From positions 248,001 through 312,000 of the forward strand of contig NZ_QGEH01000001.1 of assembly GCF_003258515.1 (NCBI RefSeq): a DNA stretch of 64,000 nt, in the 5' to 3' direction. This stretch comes from Marinobacter bohaiensis. Lineage in GTDB: Bacteria; Pseudomonadota; Gammaproteobacteria; Pseudomonadales; Oleiphilaceae. The translations under genes and the position numbers were made by a program. The notes beneath the pieces were generated by a model. The model did no database searches. It saw only the letters and a program-made list of their open reading frames with translations, and was not told the DNA's origin. Position 1 is the stretch's first letter, and the number at the start of each line of letters is the position of its first letter. Below are positions 27,416 through 35,871 of this stretch, piece after piece.

Positions 27416-29085
27416 TCGTCCGCCTCCGACCAGCGCACGTAGCACACCGAGACCGGGAGGCCGTGTTCCAGGCAGAACTCCAGCCAGCGGATCTGGTGGT
27501 CCTGCAGGCGGTCGCCCGGGCCTTTCACCTCAATCATCTCGTAGGTGGCGTCGTACGGCACGAACCGGATCAGGTCGGGCAGGCCGCTGCGGTGTTCGCG
27601 CAGGTCCCGCAACAGGCGCTGGAACAGCAACTTCAGGTGCGCGGCCGGGATGCACGCCAGGGCCATCTCCAGCACCGGTTCCGTCAGCACCGGCCAGTGC
27701 ACGAAGGCGGACGAGAGGCCTTGCTTGGCACGCCAGTTGTCACGGATGCGGTCCTTGTAGTTACCGCCGTCGAGCGCGGCCAGGCAATCGTCGAACAGGG
27801 CCTGGCGGCGCTGCACGAAATCTTCCCGGTGCAGGTCCGCCGGCGCCAGGTGGAACGGGTGAAAAAAAGCGCCGGGCAGCGGGGCGAACAGCGCTGGCCA
27901 GCACAGCAGGCCGAACAGGCCGTTGATCAGGGTGTTCTCCACGTAGCAGACCGGCGCCCGCTCCTGGCTGAGATGCTCCAGGGCGGCCCACTCCACCGAC
28001 ATCGCCTCGGGCTTTGGCAGCACCAGCGTCTGCTCCGGAATCGGCGGCCGCCGGGGGGCCAGCGGTGGCGTCTGGTCGAGCTTTCTGGCCAGTCGTTTGA
28101 GCAGGCGCTCGAGGCCCCGGGCTTCGCCGTCGCCGCGCGGGTCGTCGACGGCGTCACGCGCAACGGCCCAGGCGTCCTCCGGCCGCTTGAGCCGTTCCAG
28201 CAATCGCAGTTGTCGCAGCCGCGCCTCGCGATGCCCGCTCTCGCCCCAGGCCCGCAGGGCCAGCTCGACTTCGCCGCTGCGGTCGGCCTGGCGTCCCAGC
28301 TCCATCAGCAGTCGCCCGCGCCGGCTCTCCAGCCAGGGGTTGGCGTTGCGCGGCGGAATGTCCGGCCAGATGGCGGCGGGCGGCTCGCCGGCTTCCAGGC
28401 GGTCGCGGCAGGCCTGCATGGCCAGGTAGCGGTCCACGTCGTCGCGGCTCTGGAACGCCCGGGAATCGGGCGTGAACGGCACCGTCTCATAGCGGTGATG
28501 GCCCAGTTCCACCAGCACGAAGTCCGGCCAGCTCTGGCGTAGGTTTCCGAAAAACATCAGGCGGATACGATCGAACAGCGCCATGTGGTGCAGGGCCACG
28601 AGGCGATCGTCGGTCTGCGGCCACCAGTGCGAGAAACGCCGTGGTTCCGGCGTCAGTTCCCGGCAATGGGCGAGCATGGCCTTCTTGCTGGCGGAGCGGG
28701 GCAGGGGGCTCTCGGCCAGCCAGGTGCCCAGGGCGTTGCGGCACTCGGCGACGGTCAGGGCGTCGAACAGCGCTTCGATGTCCAGCTCCGGGTCGTCTTC
28801 CACCCAGCCGGCTGCGGCCAGCACGTCCAGCGCCTCATCCACCGGGGCGCCCAGTTCGGGGTAGTTGAGCTTGCTCTGGCGGAAGCGTTCGCCGCTGCGC
28901 ATCACCAGCCGCACCAGCAGGGCGCGGGCCGGCTGGGGCAGGTCGAGCAGGCGGTCGATGAGGGCGCGCTCGTCGGACGTGAGCAGGTCACCGTGGTGTT
29001 CGCGCACCCAGCGCACCACGGTCTCGAAGTTCTTCAGGTAGTAGAGCGGATCATCCAGCGATGCGGTGGCGATGGGACGGTTCAT
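27406..29085 (-). CDS. VRR-NUC domain nuclease (bacterial FAN1-like)
   Basis: 559 residues. The first 450 are helical, with a SAP-like and TPR-like make-up as in FAN1 orthologues (YLKNFETVVRWVREHHGDLL at the start). The C-terminal VRR-NUC domain carries the PD-(D/E)XK residues GLPDLIRF and EMIEVKGPGDRLQDHQIRWL, followed by VSVCYVRW. FAN1-type enzymes are structure-selective 5' flap and interstrand-crosslink nucleases. The helicase gene begins inside its last codons, so the two are probably made together. Confidence 0.92.
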   Translation of the reverse strand: MNRPIATASLDDPLYYLKNFETVVRWVREHHGDLLTSDERALIDRLLDLPQPARALLVRLVMRSGERFRQSKLNYPELGAPVDEALDVLAAAGWVEDDPELDIEALFDALTVAECRNALGTWLAESPLPRSASKKAMLAHCRELTPEPRRFSHWWPQTDDRLVALHHMALFDRIRLMFFGNLRQSWPDFVLVELGHHRYETVPFTPDSRAFQSRDDVDRYLAMQACRDRLEAGEPPAAIWPDIPPRNANPWLESRRGRLLMELGRQADRSGEVELALRAWGESGHREARLRQLRLLERLKRPEDAWAVARDAVDDPRGDGEARGLERLLKRLARKLDQTPPLAPRRPPIPEQTLVLPKPEAMSVEWAALEHLSQERAPVCYVENTLINGLFGLLCWPALFAPLPGAFFHPFHLAPADLHREDFVQRRQALFDDCLAALDGGNYKDRIRDNWRAKQGLSSAFVHWPVLTEPVLEMALACIPAAHLKLLFQRLLRDLREHRSGLPDLIRFVPYDATYEMIEVKGPGDRLQDHQIRWLEFCLEHGLPVSVCYVRWSEADECR

Positions 29086-29353
29086 GACGCTCCGACAGGT
29101 TGGTTCCGGGCGGACAGTTTAAAGCCTGGGGCGGATGTGTCCCAGTGTTCACCGCCGGGTACAAGCGCGACGTCACCGTGCCGCGTTGATGAAATGAAAC
29201 GGCTCAGGACTGGATGCTCCAGCCAGAAGCGAATGGACAGCCTTGCCTGCGCCGCCGCTTTGGCGGTGCTCTCGGGTACAACGGATGGCGTAACCCATCG
29301 CCTTCCTGTACGGTGCGCGACCCTTTCCATTCCTCAAGTATTCAAATTTCCCT

Positions 29354-30922
29354 ATGTCTAATTCTTCGAATGTCGCCCTGGAACAGGCGCAATCCCGTTC
29401 CAATCGACTGGGCGACCCGCTGGTGGCGGCCCTGACCATGACGTTTATCGTCGCTTTCGTGGCCCTGTCCCTGGTGGATTCCGAAACCATGACCGCCTGG
29501 ATCGGCGCCGGCTTTGCCTGGACCGCCAAAACCATGGGCAGCTTCTTCCAGCTGCTGTTGCTGCTGACCTTCTTCATTGCCCTGGGCGTGGCCTTCACCC
29601 GCAGCGGCGAGGCGCGCATCGGTAACCGGTCAACGCCGGAAATCGGCACCTTCCGCTGGTTGTCGATGATCCTGTGTACCCTGCTGGCCGGAGGCGGCGT
29701 GTTCTTTGCCGCCGGCGAGCCGATCTATCACTTCGTGGTGTCGCCGCCGTCGTTCAGCGCGGAAGCGGCGACGGCCGATGCCGTGGCGCCGGCGCTGGCG
29801 CAATCGTTCATGCACTGGGGCTTCCTGGCCTGGGCGGTGCTGGGTTCGCTGACCGCGCTGGTGCTGGCCTACGCCCACTACGGTCAGGGCAAGCCGCTGC
29901 AGCCGCGCACCCTGCTGTATCCGGTGTTTGGCGAGAAAGCCGTCAGCGGCTGGCTGGGCAGCGTGATCGACGCGGTCTGTGTGATTGCGGTGGTGGCCGG
30001 TACGGTCGGCCCGATCGGCTTCCTGGCCACCCAGATGAGCTTCGGCCTGCATGAACTGTTCGGCCTGCCGGACGGTTTCGGCACCCAGCTGGTGATCCTC
30101 GCGATCCTGGCGGCGGTTTACATGACTTCCGCCCTGACCGGCCTGCACAAGGGTATCCAGCTGCTGAGCCGGTTCAACGTGGTGCTGGCGCTGATCATCG
30201 CCGGCCTGATCGTCGTCTTCGGCCCGACCCTGTTCCTGGTGGACACCTACCTGCAGTCCATGGGCGAGTACGTGTCGTCCTTCTTCACCATGGCCACGCA
30301 GACCTCCCAGACCGCACCGGCCTGGTGGATGAAGTGGTGGACGGTGTTCTTCTTCGCCTGGTTCATCGGCTACACGCCGCTGATGGCGATCTTCGTGGCG
30401 CGCATTTCCCGCGGCCGCACCGTGCGCCAGATGGTGCTGTGCGTGTCGGTGCTGGCGCCGATTGCCACCACCATCTGGTTCACCCTGCTGGGCGGTACCG
30501 GCATCTACCACCAGCTGGCCGGCACCTTCGACCTGACCGAGGCGCTGAACAGCTTCCAGTTCGATGTGGCGACCCTCACCGTGGCCCAGGCCTTGCCGGG
30601 CGGCTCGTTCATGGCGGCGGCGATCCTGCTGCTGACCACCATTTTCGTCGCCACCACCGGCGACTCCATGAGCTACGCCATCGCCATGGTCGGCGCCGGC
30701 CACGACGAACCCAGCCCGGGCACGCGGGTGTTCTGGGGCGGCGCGATGTCCGTGATGGCGGCGATGCTGCTGTACATGGGCGCCGGCCAGATCGGCGTGT
30801 TGCAGCAGTTCATCGTGCTCACGGCGATTCCCGTGTCCCTGGTGATCCTGCCGTCCCTGTGGACCGGCCCCAAGGCCGCGGCTGCCATGGCAAGGCAGCA
30901 GGGGATTCTCGGCTCGGACTGA
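29354..30922 (+). CDS. BCCT-family osmolyte/betaine-type transporter
   Basis: 522 residues, twelve hydrophobic helices. Family landmarks: GGGVFFAAGEPIYHFVVSPP (helix 3), the TVGPIGFLATQMSFG region, WWTVFFFAWFIGYTPLMAIF followed by ARISRGRTVRQ (helix 8), and FVATTGDSMSYAIAM near helix 10. BCCT carriers take up betaine, choline, carnitine, DMSP or ectoine with sodium or protons. The helix 3 GMGIG motif is replaced by AGGGVFF, and two aromatic-box tryptophans are Phe and Tyr, so the substrate may not be glycine betaine. No good ribosome-binding site precedes the ATG at 29354. Monocistronic, followed by a clear terminator. Confidence 0.9.
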   Translation: MSNSSNVALEQAQSRSNRLGDPLVAALTMTFIVAFVALSLVDSETMTAWIGAGFAWTAKTMGSFFQLLLLLTFFIALGVAFTRSGEARIGNRSTPEIGTFRWLSMILCTLLAGGGVFFAAGEPIYHFVVSPPSFSAEAATADAVAPALAQSFMHWGFLAWAVLGSLTALVLAYAHYGQGKPLQPRTLLYPVFGEKAVSGWLGSVIDAVCVIAVVAGTVGPIGFLATQMSFGLHELFGLPDGFGTQLVILAILAAVYMTSALTGLHKGIQLLSRFNVVLALIIAGLIVVFGPTLFLVDTYLQSMGEYVSSFFTMATQTSQTAPAWWMKWWTVFFFAWFIGYTPLMAIFVARISRGRTVRQMVLCVSVLAPIATTIWFTLLGGTGIYHQLAGTFDLTEALNSFQFDVATLTVAQALPGGSFMAAAILLLTTIFVATTGDSMSYAIAMVGAGHDEPSPGTRVFWGGAMSVMAAMLLYMGAGQIGVLQQFIVLTAIPVSLVILPSLWTGPKAAAAMARQQGILGSD

Positions 30923-30927
30923 GTATG

Positions 30928-30955
30928 AAAAAGCCGCCCGATGGGCGGCTTTTTT
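30928..30955. terminator. Bidirectional intrinsic terminator
   Basis: AAAAAGCCGCCC at 30928-30939 and GGGCGGCTTTTT at 30943-30954 form a strong GC stem with a three-base loop and a T-run on both strands, six bases past the BCCT stop and between convergent genes (BCCT plus, AGCS minus). Confidence 0.9.
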
Positions 30956-30980
30956 GTGGGCGTGAGTTCGACTTGGCCGA

Positions 30981-32393
30981 TCAGCGCCAGATGGTGTGGT
31001 CGATCTTCTCGGCCAGTTCCGGATACTCCTGCGCCTTGAAGTGCGGCACCTTGCCGTCCTTGCGTTGGGCCAGGTAATCCTTGGTCAGTTTCACTACCGT
31101 GCCGGAGAGAAGGACGATGGCGATCAGGTTGATGGTGGCCATCAGGCCCATGGACGCGTCGGCGGCGTTGAATACCGTGATCACCGCCTCGTAACTGCCC
31201 CAGACCACCATGCCCAGCGCCGCCAGGCGCAGCAGGGTCAATCCCAGCGTACTGCCGCCCCCGAGGTAGATCAGGGCGTTCTCGGCGTAGGTGTAGTTGG
31301 CGACGATGGAGGTGAAGGCGAAGAACAGGATCGCGATGGCGATGAAGTAGGCGCCGAAGGCACCGAAGTGCACTTGCAGCGCGTCCTGGGTCAGCTTGGT
31401 ACCGGTAATGCCGGAACCCGGTTCGAGGACGCCGGACAGCAGGATCATCACCGCGGTGGCCGTGCACACGATCAGGGTGTCGATGAATACACCGAAGGCC
31501 TGCACCAGACCCTGGGAAGACGGGTGATGCGGGGCCGGTGTGGCGGTGGCGGCGATGTTCGGCGCCGAGCCCATGCCCGCTTCGTTGGAGAACAGCCCCC
31601 GCTTGATGCCGTTGAGCATGGCCGCGGTCACCGAACCGGCGACGCCGCCGGCGGCCTCGGAAATACCGAAAGCGCTCTTGACGATGGTGGCCAGCACACC
31701 CGGCACTTCGGTGATGTTCATGGCGATGACCACCAGCGCCGCCAGCACGTACAGTCCCGCCATAAACGGCACCACGAATTCGGCGAAACGCACGATCGAG
31801 CGCAGCCCGCCGAAGATGACGATGCCGGCGAAAAAGGCCACGGCGACCCCCACCCAGAGCTTGGGGATGTGGAAAGCGCCCTGCATGGCGTCGGCGATGG
31901 AGTTGGCCTGCACCGCGTTGAACACCAGCCCGAAGGACAGGATCAGGCACACCGCGAAGATGCCACCGGCCCAGGGCGCCTTGAGCCCCTTGGCCATGTA
32001 AACAGCTGGCCCGCCGCGATACTGACCCTTGCCGTCGCGCACCTTGTAGAGCTGGGCCAGGGTGCTCTCGGCGTAGCCGGTGGCCATGCCGACCAGCGCC
32101 ACCATCCACATCCAGAAGATGGCGCCGGCGCCGCCGAGGTACAGCGCCACGGCGACACCCGCCAGGTTGCCGGTGCCGACCCGCGACGCCAGGCTGGTGC
32201 ACAGGGCCTGGAACGGCGAGATACCGTGCACGTCGCTTTCGCGGGAGCCGCGGATGGCGCGGATCATTTCGTTGAAGTGACGGAACTGCAGCAGTCCCAG
32301 CCGGAGGGTAAAGAACACGCCCACGGCCAGCAGACCGTAGACGAGCACGTAGCCCCAGAGTATGGAATTCAGGAAGTCGACAATGGCTGTCAT
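30981..32393 (-). CDS. Sodium:alanine/glycine symporter (AGCS family)
   Basis: 470 residues starting at the ATG at 32393 (GGGGAC 6 bases upstream). Earlier in-frame codons add an unlikely basic leader. Motifs of the family: LRLGLLQFRHFNEMIRAI, SRVGTGNLAGVAVALYLGGAGAIFWMW, GYAESTLAQLYKVRDGKGQY, RGGPAVYMAKGL and FSNEAGMGSAPNIAATATP. Imports alanine, glycine or a related small amino acid with sodium. Shares a terminator with the BCCT gene; adjacent genes do not define its substrate further. Confidence 0.92.
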   Translation of the reverse strand: MTAIVDFLNSILWGYVLVYGLLAVGVFFTLRLGLLQFRHFNEMIRAIRGSRESDVHGISPFQALCTSLASRVGTGNLAGVAVALYLGGAGAIFWMWMVALVGMATGYAESTLAQLYKVRDGKGQYRGGPAVYMAKGLKAPWAGGIFAVCLILSFGLVFNAVQANSIADAMQGAFHIPKLWVGVAVAFFAGIVIFGGLRSIVRFAEFVVPFMAGLYVLAALVVIAMNITEVPGVLATIVKSAFGISEAAGGVAGSVTAAMLNGIKRGLFSNEAGMGSAPNIAATATPAPHHPSSQGLVQAFGVFIDTLIVCTATAVMILLSGVLEPGSGITGTKLTQDALQVHFGAFGAYFIAIAILFFAFTSIVANYTYAENALIYLGGGSTLGLTLLRLAALGMVVWGSYEAVITVFNAADASMGLMATINLIAIVLLSGTVVKLTKDYLAQRKDGKVPHFKAQEYPELAEKIDHTIWR

Positions 32394-32619
32394 GAAAGGT
32401 CCCCAGCGGCGGTGCCGCGATCCGGTGAAAAAGGCCAACCCGGCGGAGCGGGTCGAAAAAGCGCGCGAGTCTAACACTCACCTCAGGATTTCGCCGATAG
32501 ACGATCGTGGGCTACATCAAGACCCGACAGGGGATGGGAAAAGAATCGCGTCCATCCTGGACAAACTATCCGAGGTACTGCGAATGTCTTTCGTTTCAGG
32601 ATAGACAAAACCGGTGAGG

Positions 32620-33027
32620 ATGATGACATCAGAGCATGACTTCGGCGGCAATGACCGCGTTCGTCCCCATCGCGTGGCGGTGTACGGCACGCTCAAGCGC
32701 GGCGGCAGCAATCACCGCTACCTGCGCGGCGCCCGGTTTCTGGGTCGAACGCGGCTACAGAGCATTGCCCTGTACGATCTGGGCGCCTATCCCGGCGCGC
32801 GGCTGGAGGCCTCCGCAGGCGTGGAGGTGGAAGTCTACGCGTTAAATGACGCCGGCCTGCGCCGGGTCGACTGGCTGGAGGAATACCGGCCCGAGGCTCC
32901 GGCGCACGGCACCTACGACCGGCGCTGGCTGGCAACGCCTCTCGGCTCCGCCTGGGTCTACCTGTACAACCCTCCGGTGAGAGGCCGGCGGCGCATTACC
33001 CGGGGCGGCTGGTCCGCCCGCCGCTAG
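32620..33027 (+). CDS. Gamma-glutamylcyclotransferase-like protein (AIG2/YtfP family)
   Basis: About 135 residues. VAVYGTLKRGGSNHRYLRGARFLG is the family opening (YGTLxxG binding loop), YPGARLEASAGVEVEVYALND follows, and DWLEEYRPE carries the usual acidic residue. GGCT-fold proteins of this size act on gamma-glutamyl amines or peptides, but many bacterial members have no assigned substrate. The start is uncertain: ATGs at 32620 and 32623 and a GTG at 32614 are all in frame, and GGTGAGG overlaps them. Its stop overlaps the stop of the opposing DUF805 gene inside the palindrome CTAG. Confidence 0.85.
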   Translation: MMTSEHDFGGNDRVRPHRVAVYGTLKRGGSNHRYLRGARFLGRTRLQSIALYDLGAYPGARLEASAGVEVEVYALNDAGLRRVDWLEEYRPEAPAHGTYDRRWLATPLGSAWVYLYNPPVRGRRRITRGGWSARR

Positions 33028-33365
33028 GCGCCCGCCAGTGCTGGTCCGTAGCGGTTTTCCCCTTCGCCCGGGCGTGCCAGCATCAGCGCCAGCACGATCC
33101 AGCCAATCACGATCACGAACATCAACAACTGCCACCAGCCGGAGCGACCGATGTCGTGCAGGCGACGGGCGCCCAGGCTGATACTCGGGACCAGAACGAC
33201 CACGCTGAACACGGTCGAGAGAATGAACGAGCCCATGGCCAGATCGATCACGTTGGCGGCCAGGGATATCAGGAAATAGACCAGGAAAAACATCCAGTAC
33301 TGGCGCCGGGTGGCGCGGCCGGAAAAATCGGCGTAGCGGCGGAAACCGTCGATGAATTCGTCCAT
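33024..33365 (-). CDS. DUF805 family small membrane protein
   Basis: 113 residues. The opening FRRYADFSGRATRRQYWMFFLVYFLI is the DUF805 signature (F-x-GRATRxxYW), with four hydrophobic helices and GARRLHDIGRSGWWQLL in the middle. Inner-membrane protein of unknown function, common in proteobacteria. Convergent with the GGCT gene, sharing a 4-base stop overlap. Confidence 0.9.
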   Translation of the reverse strand: MDEFIDGFRRYADFSGRATRRQYWMFFLVYFLISLAANVIDLAMGSFILSTVFSVVVLVPSISLGARRLHDIGRSGWWQLLMFVIVIGWIVLALMLARPGEGENRYGPALAGA

Positions 33366-33461
33366 CGGTGCCTCTATTCAGGTGAACAACATTCAGGCAG
33401 TGAAGACGAAGCCTATCAGCCGGTCGGAGCCTCGTCCGGCCGGGACTGGATCGAGATCATG

Positions 33462-34280
33462 TCAGCGCGGGAAGCGGGTGGCGTCGCGGTGCGTGGGCAA
33501 CTCGAACCGGGCGCGGGCGATGTCGGTGCGGCGCAGGGTGGCGTGGATCAACTGCTCGCCGTCCTCCGCGGCCGCCAGGATCTGACCGCGTGCACCGACG
33601 ATACGCGAGCCGCCCCAGAAGTGGCTTTCGCCCTCCGGCCCGTAGCGATTCGCCATCACGATGGGCGTGCCGTAGGTCATGGCGTAGAAACTCAGGTTCA
33701 GGGCCCAGTTGTCCTCGTTGGAGAAGGACTCGCTGACGATGCCGGAGGCCGAATTGATCGGCGCGCACAGCAGCGACGGCCGCTGCATCATCGCCTCGTG
33801 CACCAGCCCCGGATGCCAGAGGTCGGCGCAGATCAGGTAGCTGGCGGGCCAGCCTTCCACCACCGGGCACAGGGTGGTGGCGTCGGCGGGGGAGAACCAT
33901 TTGCCTTCCTCCAGGCCGCCATAGGTGGGCAGGTTGATCTTGCGGTGGACCGCCTGGACCTCCCCGTGCTGCAGGATGGCCAGGGCGTTGTAGTACTCGC
34001 CCGGGCTGACTTCTTCCACGAAACCCACCACCGTCTGCATCTCGCCCGCGGCCCGCGCCAGCTCCAGGAGATGAGCGTCCGTCGCGGGCATGGCCACGTC
34101 CACCACCCTCTGGCGCAGGCTGTAGCCGGTCAGCGACAGTTCCGGAAAAACCAGCAGTTCCAGGCCAGCGGCGCGGCCCTGTTCAATCAGACGCTGGTGG
34201 GTGTCGAGGTTCCGGGCCACGTCGCCCAGGACGCTGTTGATCTGGGCGGCGCCGACGTGCAGGGCGTCCTGGTGGTGCAT
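33462..34280 (-). CDS. Carbon-nitrogen hydrolase (nitrilase superfamily amidase)
   Basis: 272 residues from the ATG at 34280 with GGAG 7 bases upstream. The triad is in place: Glu47 in VFPELSLTGY, Lys114 in VHRKINLPTY and nucleophile Cys151 in LICADLWHP. Such enzymes hydrolyse amides, carbamoyl amino acids or nitriles. The substrate is not readable; the YGGLEEGKWFSPAD region is like that of N-carbamoyl or short-chain amide hydrolases. It lies at the end of a minus-strand run headed by the osmolyte ABC importer, separated from the MmgE/PrpD gene by a 198-base gap with a small inverted-repeat element, so co-transcription is possible but not certain. Confidence 0.88.
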   Translation of the reverse strand: MHHQDALHVGAAQINSVLGDVARNLDTHQRLIEQGRAAGLELLVFPELSLTGYSLRQRVVDVAMPATDAHLLELARAAGEMQTVVGFVEEVSPGEYYNALAILQHGEVQAVHRKINLPTYGGLEEGKWFSPADATTLCPVVEGWPASYLICADLWHPGLVHEAMMQRPSLLCAPINSASGIVSESFSNEDNWALNLSFYAMTYGTPIVMANRYGPEGESHFWGGSRIVGARGQILAAAEDGEQLIHATLRRTDIARARFELPTHRDATRFPR

Positions 34281-34309
34281 AATGGGTCTCCGGCAATGCT
34301 CGTATATTG

Positions 34310-34388
34310 GGAGCCGCTGAAAAAGTCGATTTTGCGGCGAATCGCGGCGTCGCGCTTCATCCACAGCCTGAATTTTTTCAGAGGCTCC
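34310..34388. repeat. 79-bp miniature inverted-repeat element
   Basis: The ends GGAGCCGCTGAAAAA (34310-34324) and TTTTTCAGAGGCTCC (34374-34388) are inverted copies matching at 14 of 15 positions. The inside is 49 bases with no coding capacity. Resembles the ends of IS5/IS1182-type insertion sequences, hence a possible MITE. No convincing target duplication is visible. Located in the gap between the MmgE/PrpD and nitrilase genes, where it could also fold in the transcript. Confidence 0.5.
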
Positions 34389-34478
34389 TCAGGCGCGATG
34401 ATGCCAGTCAAAGTGAAGCAGGTTAAGGAATCATTCCGGGGATTTTTCAGGACAATGTAGCCGAAGCGAGCGCTCCAT

Positions 34479-35807
34479 TCAGGCGGTTCCCGCCTCCCCG
34501 GGGACAACCAGCTTATCCAGCAAATCCGTCACCGGTCGCTCGTCCAGCGTGTCGATCACCGTTTCCAGTTCCGCCGTGGCCTCGGCGCCCAGCACGGGGC
34601 TGACCAGGGCGCGGTACTTGGTGCGGATCTCCTCGTCGCTCAGCGGCGTGTGCGGATCACCGCGGGCTTCCATGGCGTCGCTGTGCCAGGCACGGCCATC
34701 GTCCAGCACCAGCATGGCGTGGGCCCAGCGGCGAGCCGGGAAGGCCTCGTTGAAGGCGTCCGACTCGGTGATGACCACCCGTTGGGCCAGTCGGGTGATC
34801 AGTGGGTCGCCCAACGCGCGGGTGACGCTGTCCGTATCGACGGTGCCCCGCACCAGCGCGCAGGCGACCGACCAGGGCAGGCTGTACTGGGCCTGCTCGG
34901 TATCCGCCGGTGCCCGGGTGTGGAGTCGTTTGGCCTCGTGAAAGGTCTCGATCTCGATGCACGCGATCCGCGCCGGGTCGATGCCCTGCGGGCGGATCGA
35001 CAGTGCCGCTTCCACGGCTGGCTGCGCCCAGCGGCAGACCGGGTAGGCCTTGAAGTACTGCTCGTAGAGGTACCAGCGTTCGCCGAGATCCGCCCAGATG
35101 GGCGCCAGCGCCGGATCGGTGACCGTCAGCGTGGGCGCGCCGCTGAAGCCGTCGGCGGCCAGCAGCGCGGCGGACACCCCGGCCAGGGCGCCCCAGCCGG
35201 AGCCGTCCTTGAGCATGGTGGGGTGGTCGATGCAGCGCATCATCTGGCTGCGCGGGCCGTAGAACTCGGCGATGCCCAGCGCGTGGTGCAGGGTGTCGCG
35301 ATCCGAACCCAGCAGGCGCGAGCAGACCGCCGCCACGGCCAGCCCGTTCCAGGCCCCGGAGGTGTGGTAGTCGTCCGCCGATACGTGCAGGGCGATGCCG
35401 GCGCGGGTCGCCACTTCGTAACCCAGCACCAGCAGGCCCAGGAACGCGCGCCCGGACAGGGCGTTGACCTCCGGCAGCGCGAGCAGGCCCGGCAGCACCG
35501 CCACGCCCACGTGCCCCTTGGTCAGCACCTGGCCGTCATGGGCGTCCAGGGCGTCGATCAGCCAGGCGCCGTGCAATGCCACACCGGCCGGGGAGGCCCG
35601 GCCGTCGGCGAACAGCAGCGGGCGGTCGCCGCCGTACTGGCTCAGTGTGAAGCGACGCGCCTTGTCCGCCAGGGGTGTCGCGGTGGCACCGGCGGCCACG
35701 CCGACGAGGTCGAGCAGGCAGCGCTTGGCGTGGGCCATCGCGTCCGGGTCCAACTGGTCCGGGGTGAAGGACTGGATCCAGTCGAGGGGCTGCAGGTTGG
35801 AGGTCAT
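34479..35807 (-). CDS. MmgE/PrpD family protein
   Basis: 442 residues, normal for the family. Opening DPDAMAHAKRCLLDLVGVAAGA, then ALHGAWLIDALDAHDGQ, TKGHVGVAVLPGLLAL, GYEVATRAGIALH and YFKAYPVCRWAQPAVEAAL, all matching PrpD/MmgE landmarks (including the YKxYPxCR-like segment). Known members are 2-methylcitrate dehydratase and cis-aconitate decarboxylase; others have unknown hydratase, decarboxylase or isomerase roles. There are no methylcitrate-cycle genes nearby. It sits directly after the ABC importer genes, so it more likely acts on a solute taken up by that importer. Confidence 0.88.
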   Translation of the reverse strand: MTSNLQPLDWIQSFTPDQLDPDAMAHAKRCLLDLVGVAAGATATPLADKARRFTLSQYGGDRPLLFADGRASPAGVALHGAWLIDALDAHDGQVLTKGHVGVAVLPGLLALPEVNALSGRAFLGLLVLGYEVATRAGIALHVSADDYHTSGAWNGLAVAAVCSRLLGSDRDTLHHALGIAEFYGPRSQMMRCIDHPTMLKDGSGWGALAGVSAALLAADGFSGAPTLTVTDPALAPIWADLGERWYLYEQYFKAYPVCRWAQPAVEAALSIRPQGIDPARIACIEIETFHEAKRLHTRAPADTEQAQYSLPWSVACALVRGTVDTDSVTRALGDPLITRLAQRVVITESDAFNEAFPARRWAHAMLVLDDGRAWHSDAMEARGDPHTPLSDEEIRTKYRALVSPVLGAEATAELETVIDTLDERPVTDLLDKLVVPGEAGTA

Positions 35808-35871
35808 GGGACGATCCGGAGGGGCGGGAAAGTGGATGCCGGGCCTGGTGCGGCCCGGCGAGCGGGATGGA

